From contig JBBHKE010001325.1 in assembly GCA_037447655.1 (NCBI GenBank), forward strand, positions 248,001 through 312,000: a stretch of DNA of 64,000 bases, given 5' to 3'. The first letter of the stretch is position 1; the number at the start of each line of letters is the position of its first letter. This DNA is from Zygnema cylindricum. Lineage: Eukaryota > Streptophyta > Zygnematophyceae > Zygnematales > Zygnemataceae. The notes under the pieces were generated by a model, which saw nothing but the letters and a program-made list of their open reading frames with translations, was not told where the DNA came from and searched no databases. Position numbers and translations under genes: made by a program. This document shows positions 26,848 to 36,524 of this stretch, piece after piece.

Positions 26848-28330
26848 TTAGTCACTTTTTAATTTTAATCCACAGTTTTCTCTGCAATAAATCAACTTAG
26901 GGGAAGGCACTGGTTTTGTCATCATGACTGCAATCATTTCTCTATCAGTTTTATGAACCAGTTTAATAATTTTATTTTCAACCTTCTCTCTGACAAAGCT
27001 TAGTCTTATATCCATATGCTTAGCTTTGAAGTGATGTTTCGAATTAGCTGCAATAGAGATAGCAACTTGATTATCACAAAAAACATTTTGAGTTCCAAAC
27101 TTAATGAACCCAAGTTCTTCAAGAAGAGATTTAACCCACATTAATTCTTTGGTGGCAGCACAGGAAGCCATGTATTCAGCCTCCATAGTGGAGTGAGCAA
27201 CTACTTTTTGTTGCTTGCTACTCCAACAATATGCATCGGATCCAATTTGCAACACATATCCAGTCGTACACCGCCTTAAAGGCACATCTCCATAATTGGC
27301 ATCACTCCAGGTGGTGATGTCAGTGTGCTCCCCTCCCAAATGCAACCATAATTCCCTTGTCCCCACCAAATATCTCATCACCCTTTTGGCAACCTCCTAG
27401 TCTCTCTTTCTTGGTTCATTTAGACTTCTACTAAGGACACCTACAACTGCAGCTATATCTGGACGGGTAAAGTTGATAAAATAAATTAAACTGCCTACAA
27501 TCTGCCAATAAGGAATCTTTTCCATAAATTTTCTTTCTATCTCATCCATCTCATCATTAATGATCAATGTTCCTCTCTCTTCACTCCCCTCAAACACTTT
27601 TTTCAAATCCATAGGAGTAGTACATCCGTTTGCCTTTTCCATCTGAAATTTTTCAAGCATATTACCAATAGTTTTTTTTTGAGTGAGTCTTATAATTCTA
27701 TTCTCTCTATCTCTCCCCATCTGAATTCCCAAAATGTACTTTGCTTCGCCGAGATCTTTCATATCAAAACTGCTTCTAAGATCTCGTTTTAGTTTGTTAA
27801 TTTTATCTAAAGACTTGTTTAAGACCAACAAATCATCCACATAAATAGCAATAAATATCACTCCATTCTCATCCTCAAATAAATATATAGAGTGATCTGA
27901 ACTAATTCTAATATACCCCAAACCGGTCAAGAATTCGTCTAGCTTTATATTCGATTGTCGTGGGGCTTGTTTAAGCCCATAGAGTGATTTTATCAGTTTA
28001 CAAACCTTACTTTCTTCCCCAATTTCCCGAATCCTTCCGGTTGCCTCATGTAAATTTCTTCTTCCAACTCTCCGTGCAAAAAGGTCGTTTTAATATACAT
28101 CTGTTGTATTTCGATATCCTCCGCTGCGGCTATACTTAAAAGGATTATAACGGAAGGAAATTTGACTTCAGGTGCAAAGGTTTCTTCGTAGTCTATCCCC
28201 TATTTCTGAGTATAACCTTTTGTAACTAACCTAGCTTTATACCTCTCAATGGTATTATCGGGGTTTAATTTAAGTTTAAAAACCCACTTACATCCGATCG
28301 GTTTTCGGTGTGGTGGACAATCAACCTACT
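26848..28330 (-). pseudogene. copia reverse transcriptase and RNase H
   Basis: The N-terminal RT part at 28330-27931 carries stops and ends near SLYGLKQAPRQ. 27930-27397 contains the intact catalytic box AIYVDDLLV and DMKDLGEAKYILGIQ. After a break near 27390 follows RNase H at 27381-26848 with SDANYGD, TMEAEYMA, FCDNQ and KHMDIR. Active-site residues are preserved although the frame is interrupted at least twice. It copies the element RNA into DNA. Confidence 0.88.
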
Positions 28331-29666
28331 CCCATGTATAAGCTTCCATGATACAGGCCATTTTTTCATTTATAGTTGTGATCCACTGGCTACTTTTTGG
28401 GGTGTTTATGGCCTCTATGTATATCTGAGGTTCATTCGGGTGAGACATCTTTGTGAGTTGGTTATTTACTTGTCTTTCTTGAAGTCGTTTACTACTTTTT
28501 CTTCCCCCTTCAAAATCGGAAGCTGATATGGATGGCATCCTCGGTTTTCGTTTAGGAAGATTTTCAGCTCCCATCTCTTCCAATTCCGGTGTCTCTTCAA
28601 AATCCTCATCGTTTTCCACTTTGTATTGTGGCGGTTCTTCAGATGTTGTCCTTTCGTCCTCCTTTGGTAGATCTGCAGATTTTCCTTTTTCTCCATCTTC
28701 ATTCTTTTGATTTTCAAAGTCAAAGTCAGAAAACTGATCCGTTTCAAATCTGATTTTGACTTCCTTATTATATTTGAATGGATGAATGGAATTCACTTCA
28801 TTCATCACCACTGTGTGTTTTACCAAAATTATATCTCTCTTTTTCAAGTCATACACCCGGTATCCTTGTGTGCTCTCATCATATCCTACAAGATATCCTG
28901 GTTTCCCTCTTCCCTCCAACTTCCATTTAGTCTTATCGGAATCCAAACTATAAACTTTACTTCCGAACACTCTCAAACTAGACAAATCAGGCTTTCTTCG
29001 TGTCCACCTCTCATACAGAGTTTCCTCCTTATTTGCTGAAGTTATGACTCTATTTTTGATGAAATTAGCATAGTTCATAGACTCAGCCCAAAGTTGCAGC
29101 CCTATCCTCTTGTCACTTAACATACTTCTGGACATATCTGCTAAAGTTATATTCACTCTTTCTGCTACTCTATTTTGTTCCGGATTATAGGGAACAATTT
29201 TCTCATGATGAATTCTTTCTTCTTTAAGAAATTCTTCAAATTCCCTTGAGGTGTATTCTTTCCCATTATCACTTCTTATCTCTTTTATTGAAGATTCATG
29301 TAGCTTTTCACTCCATAATTTATACTCTTTGAAACATCTTGATACCTCTGAATTATGTCTTAGAAAGTATACCTTCGTGTATCTAGACCAATCATCTGTG
29401 ATAGTTAACATCCATCTCTTCCCCCTATGTGAAGCATACCTAGCAGGTCCCCAAACATCACTGTGAACTAGATCTAATACTTTCTCTCTCTTAAATGTGG
29501 TTGCCTTTGGAAATGGAAGTCTATGAATCTTCCCTTGGGCACATCCACTACAATCATCAAAGGTCTCATTATCTTCAAACGTAATACCCTCCTCTATTTC
29601 CATTTTCTTCATTTTCTTTAATCTATCTAGATGCACATGCCCCAACCTTTTATGCCAAAGCATCAT
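28326..29666 (-). CDS. copia integrase
   Basis: An open frame of 446 codons. It starts with the pre-integrase zinc module (LWHKRLGHVHLDRL, CSGCAQGK) and continues with the core DDE domain (HSDVWGPA, SDNGKEY, NPEQNRVAERVN). All three acidic residues are present, but the usual QNGVAER is QNRVAER. The C-terminal part carries the copia-typical VFGSKVYSLD and PGYLVGYDESTQGYRVYDL, then an acidic linker towards RT. The frame is closed by stops at both ends. In the intact element it is part of the pol polyprotein. Confidence 0.88.
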   Translation of the reverse strand: MMLWHKRLGHVHLDRLKKMKKMEIEEGITFEDNETFDDCSGCAQGKIHRLPFPKATTFKREKVLDLVHSDVWGPARYASHRGKRWMLTITDDWSRYTKVYFLRHNSEVSRCFKEYKLWSEKLHESSIKEIRSDNGKEYTSREFEEFLKEERIHHEKIVPYNPEQNRVAERVNITLADMSRSMLSDKRIGLQLWAESMNYANFIKNRVITSANKEETLYERWTRRKPDLSSLRVFGSKVYSLDSDKTKWKLEGRGKPGYLVGYDESTQGYRVYDLKKRDIILVKHTVVMNEVNSIHPFKYNKEVKIRFETDQFSDFDFENQKNEDGEKGKSADLPKEDERTTSEEPPQYKVENDEDFEETPELEEMGAENLPKRKPRMPSISASDFEGGRKSSKRLQERQVNNQLTKMSHPNEPQIYIEAINTPKSSQWITTINEKMACIMEAYTWE

Positions 29667-29795
29667 CTAACTTGCACACGAGTAGAGAACACTCTTTTCA
29701 TTGCAAAGAACAATTTTGATCATTCCTTGACTGCCCTTCTCAGCTATGAAATAAACCTCATTATCAAAGCTTGCTGTGAAGATTCCTTTCCTAGT

Positions 29796-30330
29796 TCATG
29801 TTTCAAACTCCTTTTCATCTAGGACAGCTGTTGAGACTAGGTTCTTGCTAAGCTGTGGAATGTAAATAACGTCTGAGAGTGTTACAATTGAGGCCTTGCC
29901 ATCAACTGGAACCTTCAAGTAAACTGTTCCAATAAGAGTTGTGGTTTCTACTCTACCATCTACGTACTCTATCTCAACTGTTCGGATCTTTCTCTGTTTA
30001 GTGAACCACTGCTTATCTTTGCACATATGCATTGAAGCCCCTGAGTCTATGATCCACCCATCCTCAGGTGGATCCCTCTTACCTCCGAAATCACACTTTT
30101 GTCTCCGTGGAATGTCGACATGTTTTTCAGTGTTTTTTGGATTAAAAAGAAGCTTCTCAAGCTCTTTTTCTAGTTCACTTTTTTCTTCCACTTCCACATC
30201 AAGAATTTGAGTCAGGAAAGCTTTTTTCTTTCCTCCGTCCTTTGAGGTTCCTTGACCATCTTTCAGTCGAAAATCTGCAAGTCTGGCACAATCTTCTATA
30301 TAGTGTCCCGGTTTCTTGCAGAAGTGACAT
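29796..30330 (-). pseudogene. copia gag knuckle end and aspartic protease
   Basis: At 30320-30275 the element strand encodes the CCHC knuckle ending FCKKPGHYIEDC, with its first Cys at the edge of the solo LTR insertion. The frame runs on through GTSKDGGKKK into the protease at 30197-29796, with IIDSGASMHM (catalytic Asp) and SKNLVSTAVL. The frame stops before the integrase. Confidence 0.83.
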
Positions 30331-30334
30331 AATC

Positions 30335-31524
30335 TGAAACTCTGAGACCTCCATTAGCCCTCAGAGTAGGCAGATCCAAAGAAGCTAATCTAGATAGTGC
30401 CGAATCCAAACTTGATATAAAACCCAAGTGACTGACCCCTTGATAGTCAGAACCCCAATATAGATTCACCCCTGTGAAATAACATTTTCTGTGTGCTCAG
30501 TTCCACCACAGAATGCAAAGTTAGAATATGAGATTTGGACACATTCAACCACTTTGACTTTCACTTAGAAATGCAGTCACCCTCGCAGATAAAATCTTTG
30601 ACCGACTACACCCCTGTGTAGCGTGGACTCCTCTGAGTCTGCAGCAAAAAGAATCACTGAAAATGGTCAATTAAATTCATAGTTATGGCTGCCCAAACTT
30701 AGCCATTTATACAAGGTGCTCTCTTGGAGAGAGGGTCCTTTCTGTCAAATTTTTCTAAGTCCTATCTCCCTCTAAAACTCTATCTACTGAAGTATGGCAC
30801 CAATTAAAATACTATGTCGTACAGAAAAGTACAGGTGCCGGTGTACTTTCTATACTGCCATAGTACGACATGGCCAAAATATTGACACATGTCATATCTG
30901 CATTCGTTTCTGTAATCCTCGGAGTTGCCGCAATCTAATGTAGCTTTGCCACGTGTCACTCGATGTGGAGGTGATCGCAAACCGCCAAAATCCTACTCCG
31001 CAATCTCGGCATCCTTCGCGGCCGTCTGATCGAAACTGTTTTTCATTCGTGGCCGTCATAAATACTTGCGCGATATTCTTTCCGACGTCAAACAGAATGC
31101 GCGGTATTTATTTCGTAGCCGTACCGTACGTCATACTTTACACAACTGTTTCTATGCATTATGTATATAGTTCTCGTTAAATGAATTTGTCAAATTGTAA
31201 TTATTTATATAACTATCATACACAATATACTCTATCCCATAACCTAGACTATTAGGATAAGGTTACCGGTTACTGCGGGTTTGAGATAGGTAGGTACCAG
31301 GATCAAATCATGGCTCCGTGAAACTACCTTTTAGAAAACCCAATGGAACAACTGCTTGTCTCTCTCTAGACAGCACAGGGCGCCATGGCTCACTCCTCCT
31401 CCAGTCTTCAATGACTGCGACTTGTCTGGGGACTTAAGTGAGGAGTTAGAGGTAGGCTGTCAATATCTAATATTTGCTTTTTATTTTGCAATCTCTAGAC
31501 CTATAAAATACTTGAATTCCAACA
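30335..31524 (-). mobile_element. solo LTR of a second copia family inside copia gag
   Basis: 1190 bp bounded by TGTTGGAATTC and GAGTTTCA on the element strand and flanked on both sides by TAATC, a perfect 5-bp target duplication. Its left part is related to the host copia LTR (CCATTAGCCCTCAGAGTAGG against CCATTGACCCACAGAATGAG, and AAAAAGAATCACTGAA in both). It is a different family, because the rest diverges. It interrupts the first Cys codon of the gag zinc knuckle. There is no internal region, so it is a solo LTR left by recombination between LTRs. Confidence 0.88.
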
Positions 31525-32578
31525 TAATCCTCCTCGAGAAGTTCCTCTCCCTTGTCTATCAAATCTGCCACCTCGTTGTCCTCTTCCACCAAAGTTTCGA
31601 TAGGGATCTTTCCCTCTCTCCTCATAACGCTTCCGCCAATCAACTTCTGCAAACAACGCTTCAACACTTGGACTCCCTCTCCTAAGCTCTATGGTGCTTT
31701 TTTTCACTAAAATCATTCCCATTGTGTCATCCCAATTCCAATTGCTATCTCATATGTCCTGCAATCGGTAAATAATATTCTCATACTCTTCAGGTAGTTT
31801 CATCATTAATGTGTTCACTTTTTGTCTCTCGGACCATGAGTTACTTGCACTCCCTAACTCTCCAAATAATGCTCCTAAATCATCGCAATAATTATTCATA
31901 CTTCCTCTTTTATAAGTATAAGTTGCAATCTTATAATGTGTTCACTTTTTGTCTCTCAGACCATGAGTTACTTGCACTCCCTAACTCTCCAAATAATGCT
32001 CCTAAATCATTGCAATAATTATTCATACTTCCTCCTTTATAAGTATAAGCTGCAATCTTATGTTCTGCCAACTGTTGTTGCTGCAATGATCCACTCTTAT
32101 ATTTGTTAACTAGTGATATCCAAATCTGAGATGAAGATTTGACATGAATAAGGGGAATGGCAATGCCCTTTGCTACAGTTTTGAGAATTAAGAGCTTAGC
32201 AACCTTGTCTTTGTAGTTCCACTTTTCATACTCTGATCTTTCGATCTGAACCCTTGTCGCTGTTGCTGGTGGTGCTGCTGCCGGTATCGCCTTCGGCAAT
32301 AGTGTCACTTGAGTTGCAACTCCTCTCTTTTCTACTTCTATGACAATCTCCTCTCCTTCCTCATCTTCATCCTCGGTGATGGTGGCAGCTGTTCTACCAA
32401 CTCTAGAGGTGGAGGTGCCAGAAAAACGAGTCCCTCCAAACCCAAGTGGAGGTAGGCATCGAATTTGTCCAAACACTATGCCCCATAGATGCTTCTCAAA
32501 TAGTTCTCCCTCCATCATCATTTCCCAATACAAAAATTGTGATCCATCAAATATGGGCACCCTAAAGGGTGGGCCCAT
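31525..32578 (-). pseudogene. copia gag, N-terminal part
   Basis: The frame starts at 32578 with MGPPFRVPIFDGSQFLYW, which has the copia gag signature of a short N-terminus before the F/LDGxxFxxW motif, then ELFEKHLWGIV. The ATG lies inside the primer binding site. A Glu/acidic insert and Ala/Pro linker follow, then YKDKVAKLLILKTVA and SSSQIWISLVNKY. A 127-bp tandem duplication (31811-32064) breaks the frame. Downstream, the Arg/Gly-rich GGRGQRGGRFD stretch leads to the knuckle that the solo LTR interrupts. Confidence 0.8.
31811..32064. repeat. 127-bp tandem duplication in copia gag
   Basis: Copies 31811-31937 and 31938-32064 both start GTGTTCACTTTTTGTCTCTC and differ at only a few bases. 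The period is not a multiple of three, so the duplication shifts the gag frame. Confidence 0.9.
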
Positions 32579-32582
32579 AACC
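32568..32582 (-). other. copia primer binding site, internal tRNA-iMet type
   Basis: The plus strand reads GGTGGGCCCATAACC directly next to the 5' LTR with no spacer. This is the sequence of the anticodon stem and loop region of plant initiator tRNA-Met (anticodon CAT). The element strand is therefore complementary to an internal part of the tRNA and not to its 3' end. That points to priming by a half-tRNA, as known for Drosophila copia and yeast Ty5. The gag start codon lies within this site (32578-32576). Confidence 0.85.
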
Positions 32583-33468
32583 TGAAATTATGTGGTCTCC
32601 ATTGACCCACAGAATGAGCATCCTATGTAAAGCCTCTAGGATAATATTTGCCCCTTCCACTTTCCCACTGAATAAGCGCCGCCCAGGCACAAAAGTATTC
32701 TGACCACCCTCACTTTTGTGAGGACAAGACTCCCGTGAGTCAAACGCAAAAAGAATCACTGAATTTGCTCCTCGAGCAGTAAGTTATTGTTGGTCAAAGA
32801 TGACCTTTATAGTTACAAGCTCTCTTAGAGAGAGGTACCTAAATATTACTAAGTCTTAGTCTGCCTTGTCAACACTACCTACTACTAATCCCTAGTCTAA
32901 TAAGAACACTATATAGTACAATAAGGTACAATAGGCGATGTACTTTTTGTACGTCCATTGTACGACAAGGTCTATAAAGTGACACTTGTCAAATCGGAAG
33001 CCATGGTTCCTCCTCCCATCTTCTCCGATATTAAATAATGTGGCGCCACGTGGCATCGCGTGAAGCTATCTTCGTATGCCGCCAAAAACTCACTTCGCGT
33101 GGCGGCTATAATGCCGGTCGTCCGATCAAAACATATTTTACACGGTTCAGATTCGCGTACATGCATGAATTGCTCCTTTTTGTTAGTCTGCTGTTAATTA
33201 GCTGTTGCGTTAATGTTTATATATCTTTGAAACCCGTCACGTGTATTGTTTTGATAACGCTTTAGTGGTTAAGACGTACGACTATATAGAAGTCAACAGA
33301 CCCTGGTTCAACTTTGGACTTAGGCAACATTTTAGTAAAATATCCTCTACTTCAAAATTTGCCACTTTCTAAATATGGCGGCAGCCATGGCATGCCTTTG
33401 ATCCTTACTCTCTTTCTTTAAAGTAAAACTAATATAGAGAAGTGACATTTAACTACCTCTTTTCAACA
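32583..33468 (-). repeat. copia 5' LTR
   Basis: 886 bp that align with 25948-26834, with scattered substitutions. The plus-strand start is TGAAATTATGTGG and the end TTTTCAACA. The promoter and transcript start of the element should lie here, but I cannot place a TATA box with confidence. Confidence 0.92.
33259..33325 (+). other. tRNA-like segment in the second copia LTR
   Basis: Counterpart of 26624-26690 in the 5' LTR and the same 67-nt length. GTGGTTAAGACG is unchanged, but the B-box region has drifted to GGTTCAACTTT. Both copies were present when the element inserted, so the segment belonged to the LTR of this family. Confidence 0.5.
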
Positions 33469-33624
33469 GGCTCCTATGCTGCTACGCCGCTAAGTAGCTA
33501 TGATGCTAAGTTGCTATACTGTTATGTTGCACTGGTCTGGAATCGCAGCTGCGCTGCTTTGACATTGCAACCATAGCAGCCTAGTTGCTAACTACTAAGT
33601 ACCCAACTCTGTAACCTAGTTACA
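33469..33624 (-). repeat. gypsy-2 3' LTR, fragment right of the copia insertion
   Basis: Together with 25589-25947 it rebuilds an LTR of about 515 bp, close to the 522 bp of the other LTR. Both pieces align with 39987-40508. A central block (about 25705-25825) differs entirely from the corresponding block of the other LTR. On the element strand it is preceded by AGTGGGAGGCAC, a plausible purine tract. Confidence 0.85.
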
Positions 33625-33667
33625 GTGCCTCCCACTAGGGCTTCAGCGTCTCGTTGAACCTTCTGTC

Positions 33668-34861
33668 TTAGGGAAACTGCAACTGCCGGAGTATACCGTA
33701 CGTCTCTTCGCGGTACTCCTCGAATTCTTGTCGCAGGGTGTCGAGTTGGTTTTGGAGCTGCTCACATCGGGTCTCCAGCAACGGAATATGATGGTCTGCC
33801 GCTGCTAAACGTCTTCGAATGATTCGATCCTGCACTTGGTCCTCCCCCTCTTCCGCTACAGCCTCGGGACCCTCCGGTTGCGGCGGAATGGCCGCCACTG
33901 CAGGCTCCTGAGGTGCCGAAATTTGGGGCGATTCGGGTTGTGCAAGTTGGTGTGCCTCTTCCGCCTCCTCTTTAGCCGGTTCCCACCTAGGTACCTTCCT
34001 TAGCTTGAAGGACGCATGTTTCCTGGCAGCTCGGGCCCGCTGCAGAGAGTTCTTTCGCGCCAGCTTGAGTGCCCGTACCTCACGGGTGACCTCCGCCCTA
34101 GAGATGATGTCATGGAGGCGGACATCCCACGGGTGATAACGGCGGAGTAACCCGGGAACATCCACCCTGTACAGGTAGTTGTCCTCAACTACTTCCACAA
34201 ACGGTAGGGCATGGGGGTTTAGCTGCACATAACCCTTGTGGTTTTTCCCGAGGTCCTTTGTTCTCATAAAATTCCAGGCCAGGTGTGACGGTACGCTGGC
34301 GAGAATAATGATAGGATCCCCAAGTTTTCCCGTACGCCACTCCTCGGGCCACTCCTTGGGATCCCAATACAAGCGCTTCGCGAAGCTGAAGGTGAGATCC
34401 GGATGCTGTGTGTCGGCAGGAAGTGGGAAGAGGTAATCGGGAATTTCCTCTCCCTGTTCACTCTCCTCGGCCGTCTCCCTTTGGTTTTCTCGAAGGAGAA
34501 ACACCTCGTCTCCACTAGGGTATTGTGCTTCCGCTTTCTTTTTCGCGCTTTCGGAGGACTGCTCGTCTGCGGTACTCTTCTTGTTGGGGTCTCTCATCAC
34601 CTCCAGATCCAAGGTGCGCTCCTCAATTGGCGGAGGCGTTGGTTTTCTTTCTGGTTCCTCTGCCTCCGAGAGCACATGATCCTCCTTATATTTCTGATCC
34701 CCTTCCCGGGTTGGGGTGTATTCGTGGCCGTGTGAGTTTTCCGACCCCTCCCGTCCATTGGTTTCTACCGGCCCTGCCTCGCTACTGGCGATTTCTTCTG
34801 GTTCCGGCTCCGCTTCTACCTCTCTTCTCCGATCTGCCTCTAACATGGCCTCCGCCGCCAT
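33668..34861 (-). CDS. extra ORF (397 aa) of chromovirus gypsy-2, unknown function
   Basis: This is an uninterrupted 397-codon frame on the element's sense strand, between the chromodomain end at 35449 and the 3' LTR at 33624. I do not recognise it. Residues 1-150 are strongly acidic and look disordered (runs such as EAEPEPEEI). The middle part (about 150-300) looks folded, with DYLFPLPADTQHPDLTFSFA and VDVPGLLRRYHPWDVRLHDI. Then comes a basic stretch (ARAARKHASFKLRK) and a proline/glutamine-rich linker. The last 50 residues have the heptad pattern of a coiled coil (LETRCEQLQNQLDTLRQEFE). It is intact although gag and pol are broken. It could be an env-position accessory gene or captured host sequence. 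Confidence 0.65.
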   Translation of the reverse strand: MAAEAMLEADRRREVEAEPEPEEIASSEAGPVETNGREGSENSHGHEYTPTREGDQKYKEDHVLSEAEEPERKPTPPPIEERTLDLEVMRDPNKKSTADEQSSESAKKKAEAQYPSGDEVFLLRENQRETAEESEQGEEIPDYLFPLPADTQHPDLTFSFAKRLYWDPKEWPEEWRTGKLGDPIIILASVPSHLAWNFMRTKDLGKNHKGYVQLNPHALPFVEVVEDNYLYRVDVPGLLRRYHPWDVRLHDIISRAEVTREVRALKLARKNSLQRARAARKHASFKLRKVPRWEPAKEEAEEAHQLAQPESPQISAPQEPAVAAIPPQPEGPEAVAEEGEDQVQDRIIRRRLAAADHHIPLLETRCEQLQNQLDTLRQEFEEYREETYGILRQLQFP

Positions 34862-35448
34862 TAATCATCTCTGGGGACGGTTCACATCTCCTTGCCCACT
34901 CGTACAAGCCTCCTCCTTTTCGGTGGTGGAGAGGACGACGACGCCATAGACACTGTTGTACAAGACAATTCCGGTAATTCCAGAAGTGAAGGCAAACTGA
35001 CCGCGCGGAGATAAGCAATCTCTAAGCTGCCGAGACTCGGTTGGTCGCGAGGGCGGATGGCGGCTTTATCAACAAGGGTTGAGGGTTTCACTTTTGGATT
35101 CTGCGAAGCGTCGCAGCGTGCGAGGGTATCGCAACGTCCAACATTTATGAGAATGCGCTGCTGCGGCGAAACCAAGGGTTCGTTGTTACCAACGTGGTGA
35201 AACACAATTACGCCGTTGCGCTTTCCTGTCAGCGCAGCGGTGGTGCTGTGTTCATCTGACAGCACCGCGACCATGTTGCGCTGCGGTGGCTGCGCTGCTA
35301 TAGCGCTGCGGTGCGGTAACATCGCCGCTGCGTTTCTTTGTTGCGTCCCCAATATAATTGGGATGGTTGCGACAGTACAATTCGTTCCTTTATTGCTCAC
35401 GCTGCGATTGCCCCTCCGGCGAAGCTAAGTGTCCTCACTCTGGTGAAA

Positions 35449-36521
35449 TCAGCGCAGCAACTCTGGGGAATGCAAATCCTCCTTGTCCACCCAAGAGTCA
35501 TCCTCAGCATCGTAGCCCTTCCAACGCACCAAATATTGGCTGGAGTTGGAATTTGGAGAGCGGCGCGACTGAAAGATCTTTTCCACCTCATACTCGTCCG
35601 AGGTACCCCGAACGGGTGGTAAAGGAGTATTCTGTCGTCGATTAGGAAACATCGAATCAGGGTCGCAGAATGGTTTAAGGAGTGAAACATGGAAAACATT
35701 ATGGATATGCCAGTCTTTCGGAATATCCAACTTATAAGCCACTTCGCCCACACGGGAGAGAACTGTGAATGGGCGCGTGAATTTTGGTGCTAACTTCTTA
35801 GAGAGGGCACCCGGCAAGGAGAGGTTTGCCATATTAAGGCGAACCTTTTCCCCCACGTAATGACGGCGTCCCTCTAGTGAGCGTCGACCTCCGACTTTTG
35901 GCGATCCTTTGCTAACTGTAGCGCCCTGGCCGCCTTTTGTAGGTTTCCTTTTAGCGTTTTGGCAAAATCTTGAGCTGTTGGCGTATGGCAGTCCGCTACT
36001 AATAAGTTTTGGGGAAGAGTGGGCTGTCGTCCATTTAGGGAGAATGGCGTAGCATTCGTAGACGAGTGCACCGAACTGTTGTACGCCACCTCAATCGCTG
36101 TTAAATGGTCCACCCAATCCGTTTGGTGCACCAAGACATAAGCTCGCAACGCTTCCTCCAATGTTCGATTCACCCTTTCAATCTGACCATCAGTTTGAGA
36201 GTGGTAAGTTGTGGACATGGCCAACTGCGTGCCACACAGCGCAAATAGATTTCGCCAAGAGTGGCTCACGAATTCGCGATCGCGGTCGTTGACGATCCTC
36301 TTCGGAAGTCCGTGATGGCGGAATATCTCCCGAAAGAATAAGTCCGCGATATCTCGCGCTGTGGCTGTGGTGGACGTGGGTAGGAAATGTGCCATTTTCG
36401 TCAAATAATCCACGACAACGAAGATTGAGTCGTAGCCCTCCTTAGTCAGCGGAAGGGCTACAATGAAATCCATCGAAATTGCCTCCCAAGGAACAGATGG
36501 TGTGGGAAGGGGTTGTAACAA
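35449..36521 (-). CDS. gypsy-2 integrase core and chromodomain
   Basis: Two frame pieces. 36521-35874 carries the integrase core, with the DDE residues visible in MDFIVALP, NDRDREF and TDGQIERVNRTLEE. 35856-35449 continues with the integrase C-terminal segment (FHVSLLKPF) and a chromodomain (YEVEKIFQSRR, YLVRWKGY, DDSWV). The aromatic residues expected for binding a methylated lysine are at least partly present. A frameshift near 35870 separates the pieces. This part inserts the cDNA and steers it towards marked chromatin. Confidence 0.88.
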
Positions 36522-36524
36522 GCC

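Larger units (their letters stand above)
25948..33468 (-). mobile_element. Ty1/copia retrotransposon inserted in the gypsy-2 LTR
   Basis: 7521 bp with LTRs 25948-26834 and 32583-33468 (TGTTGAAAAGAGG...TTTCA on the element strand). The flanks CGCTG and GGCTC fit a 5-bp target duplication with two later changes. On the minus strand the order is gag, protease, integrase, RT, RNase H, which is the copia order with integrase before RT. A purine tract ATTAAGGGGAG precedes the 3' LTR. The primer site matches an internal part of tRNA-iMet. Several frame breaks and a solo LTR inserted in gag make it non-autonomous. Confidence 0.93.

Noticed and set aside
34882-35400. 172-codon minus-strand frame between the chromodomain and the extra ORF
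   Set aside because: Composition looks random, it overlaps other frames and it lacks the codon and domain character of the 397-codon ORF. It is probably leader sequence.
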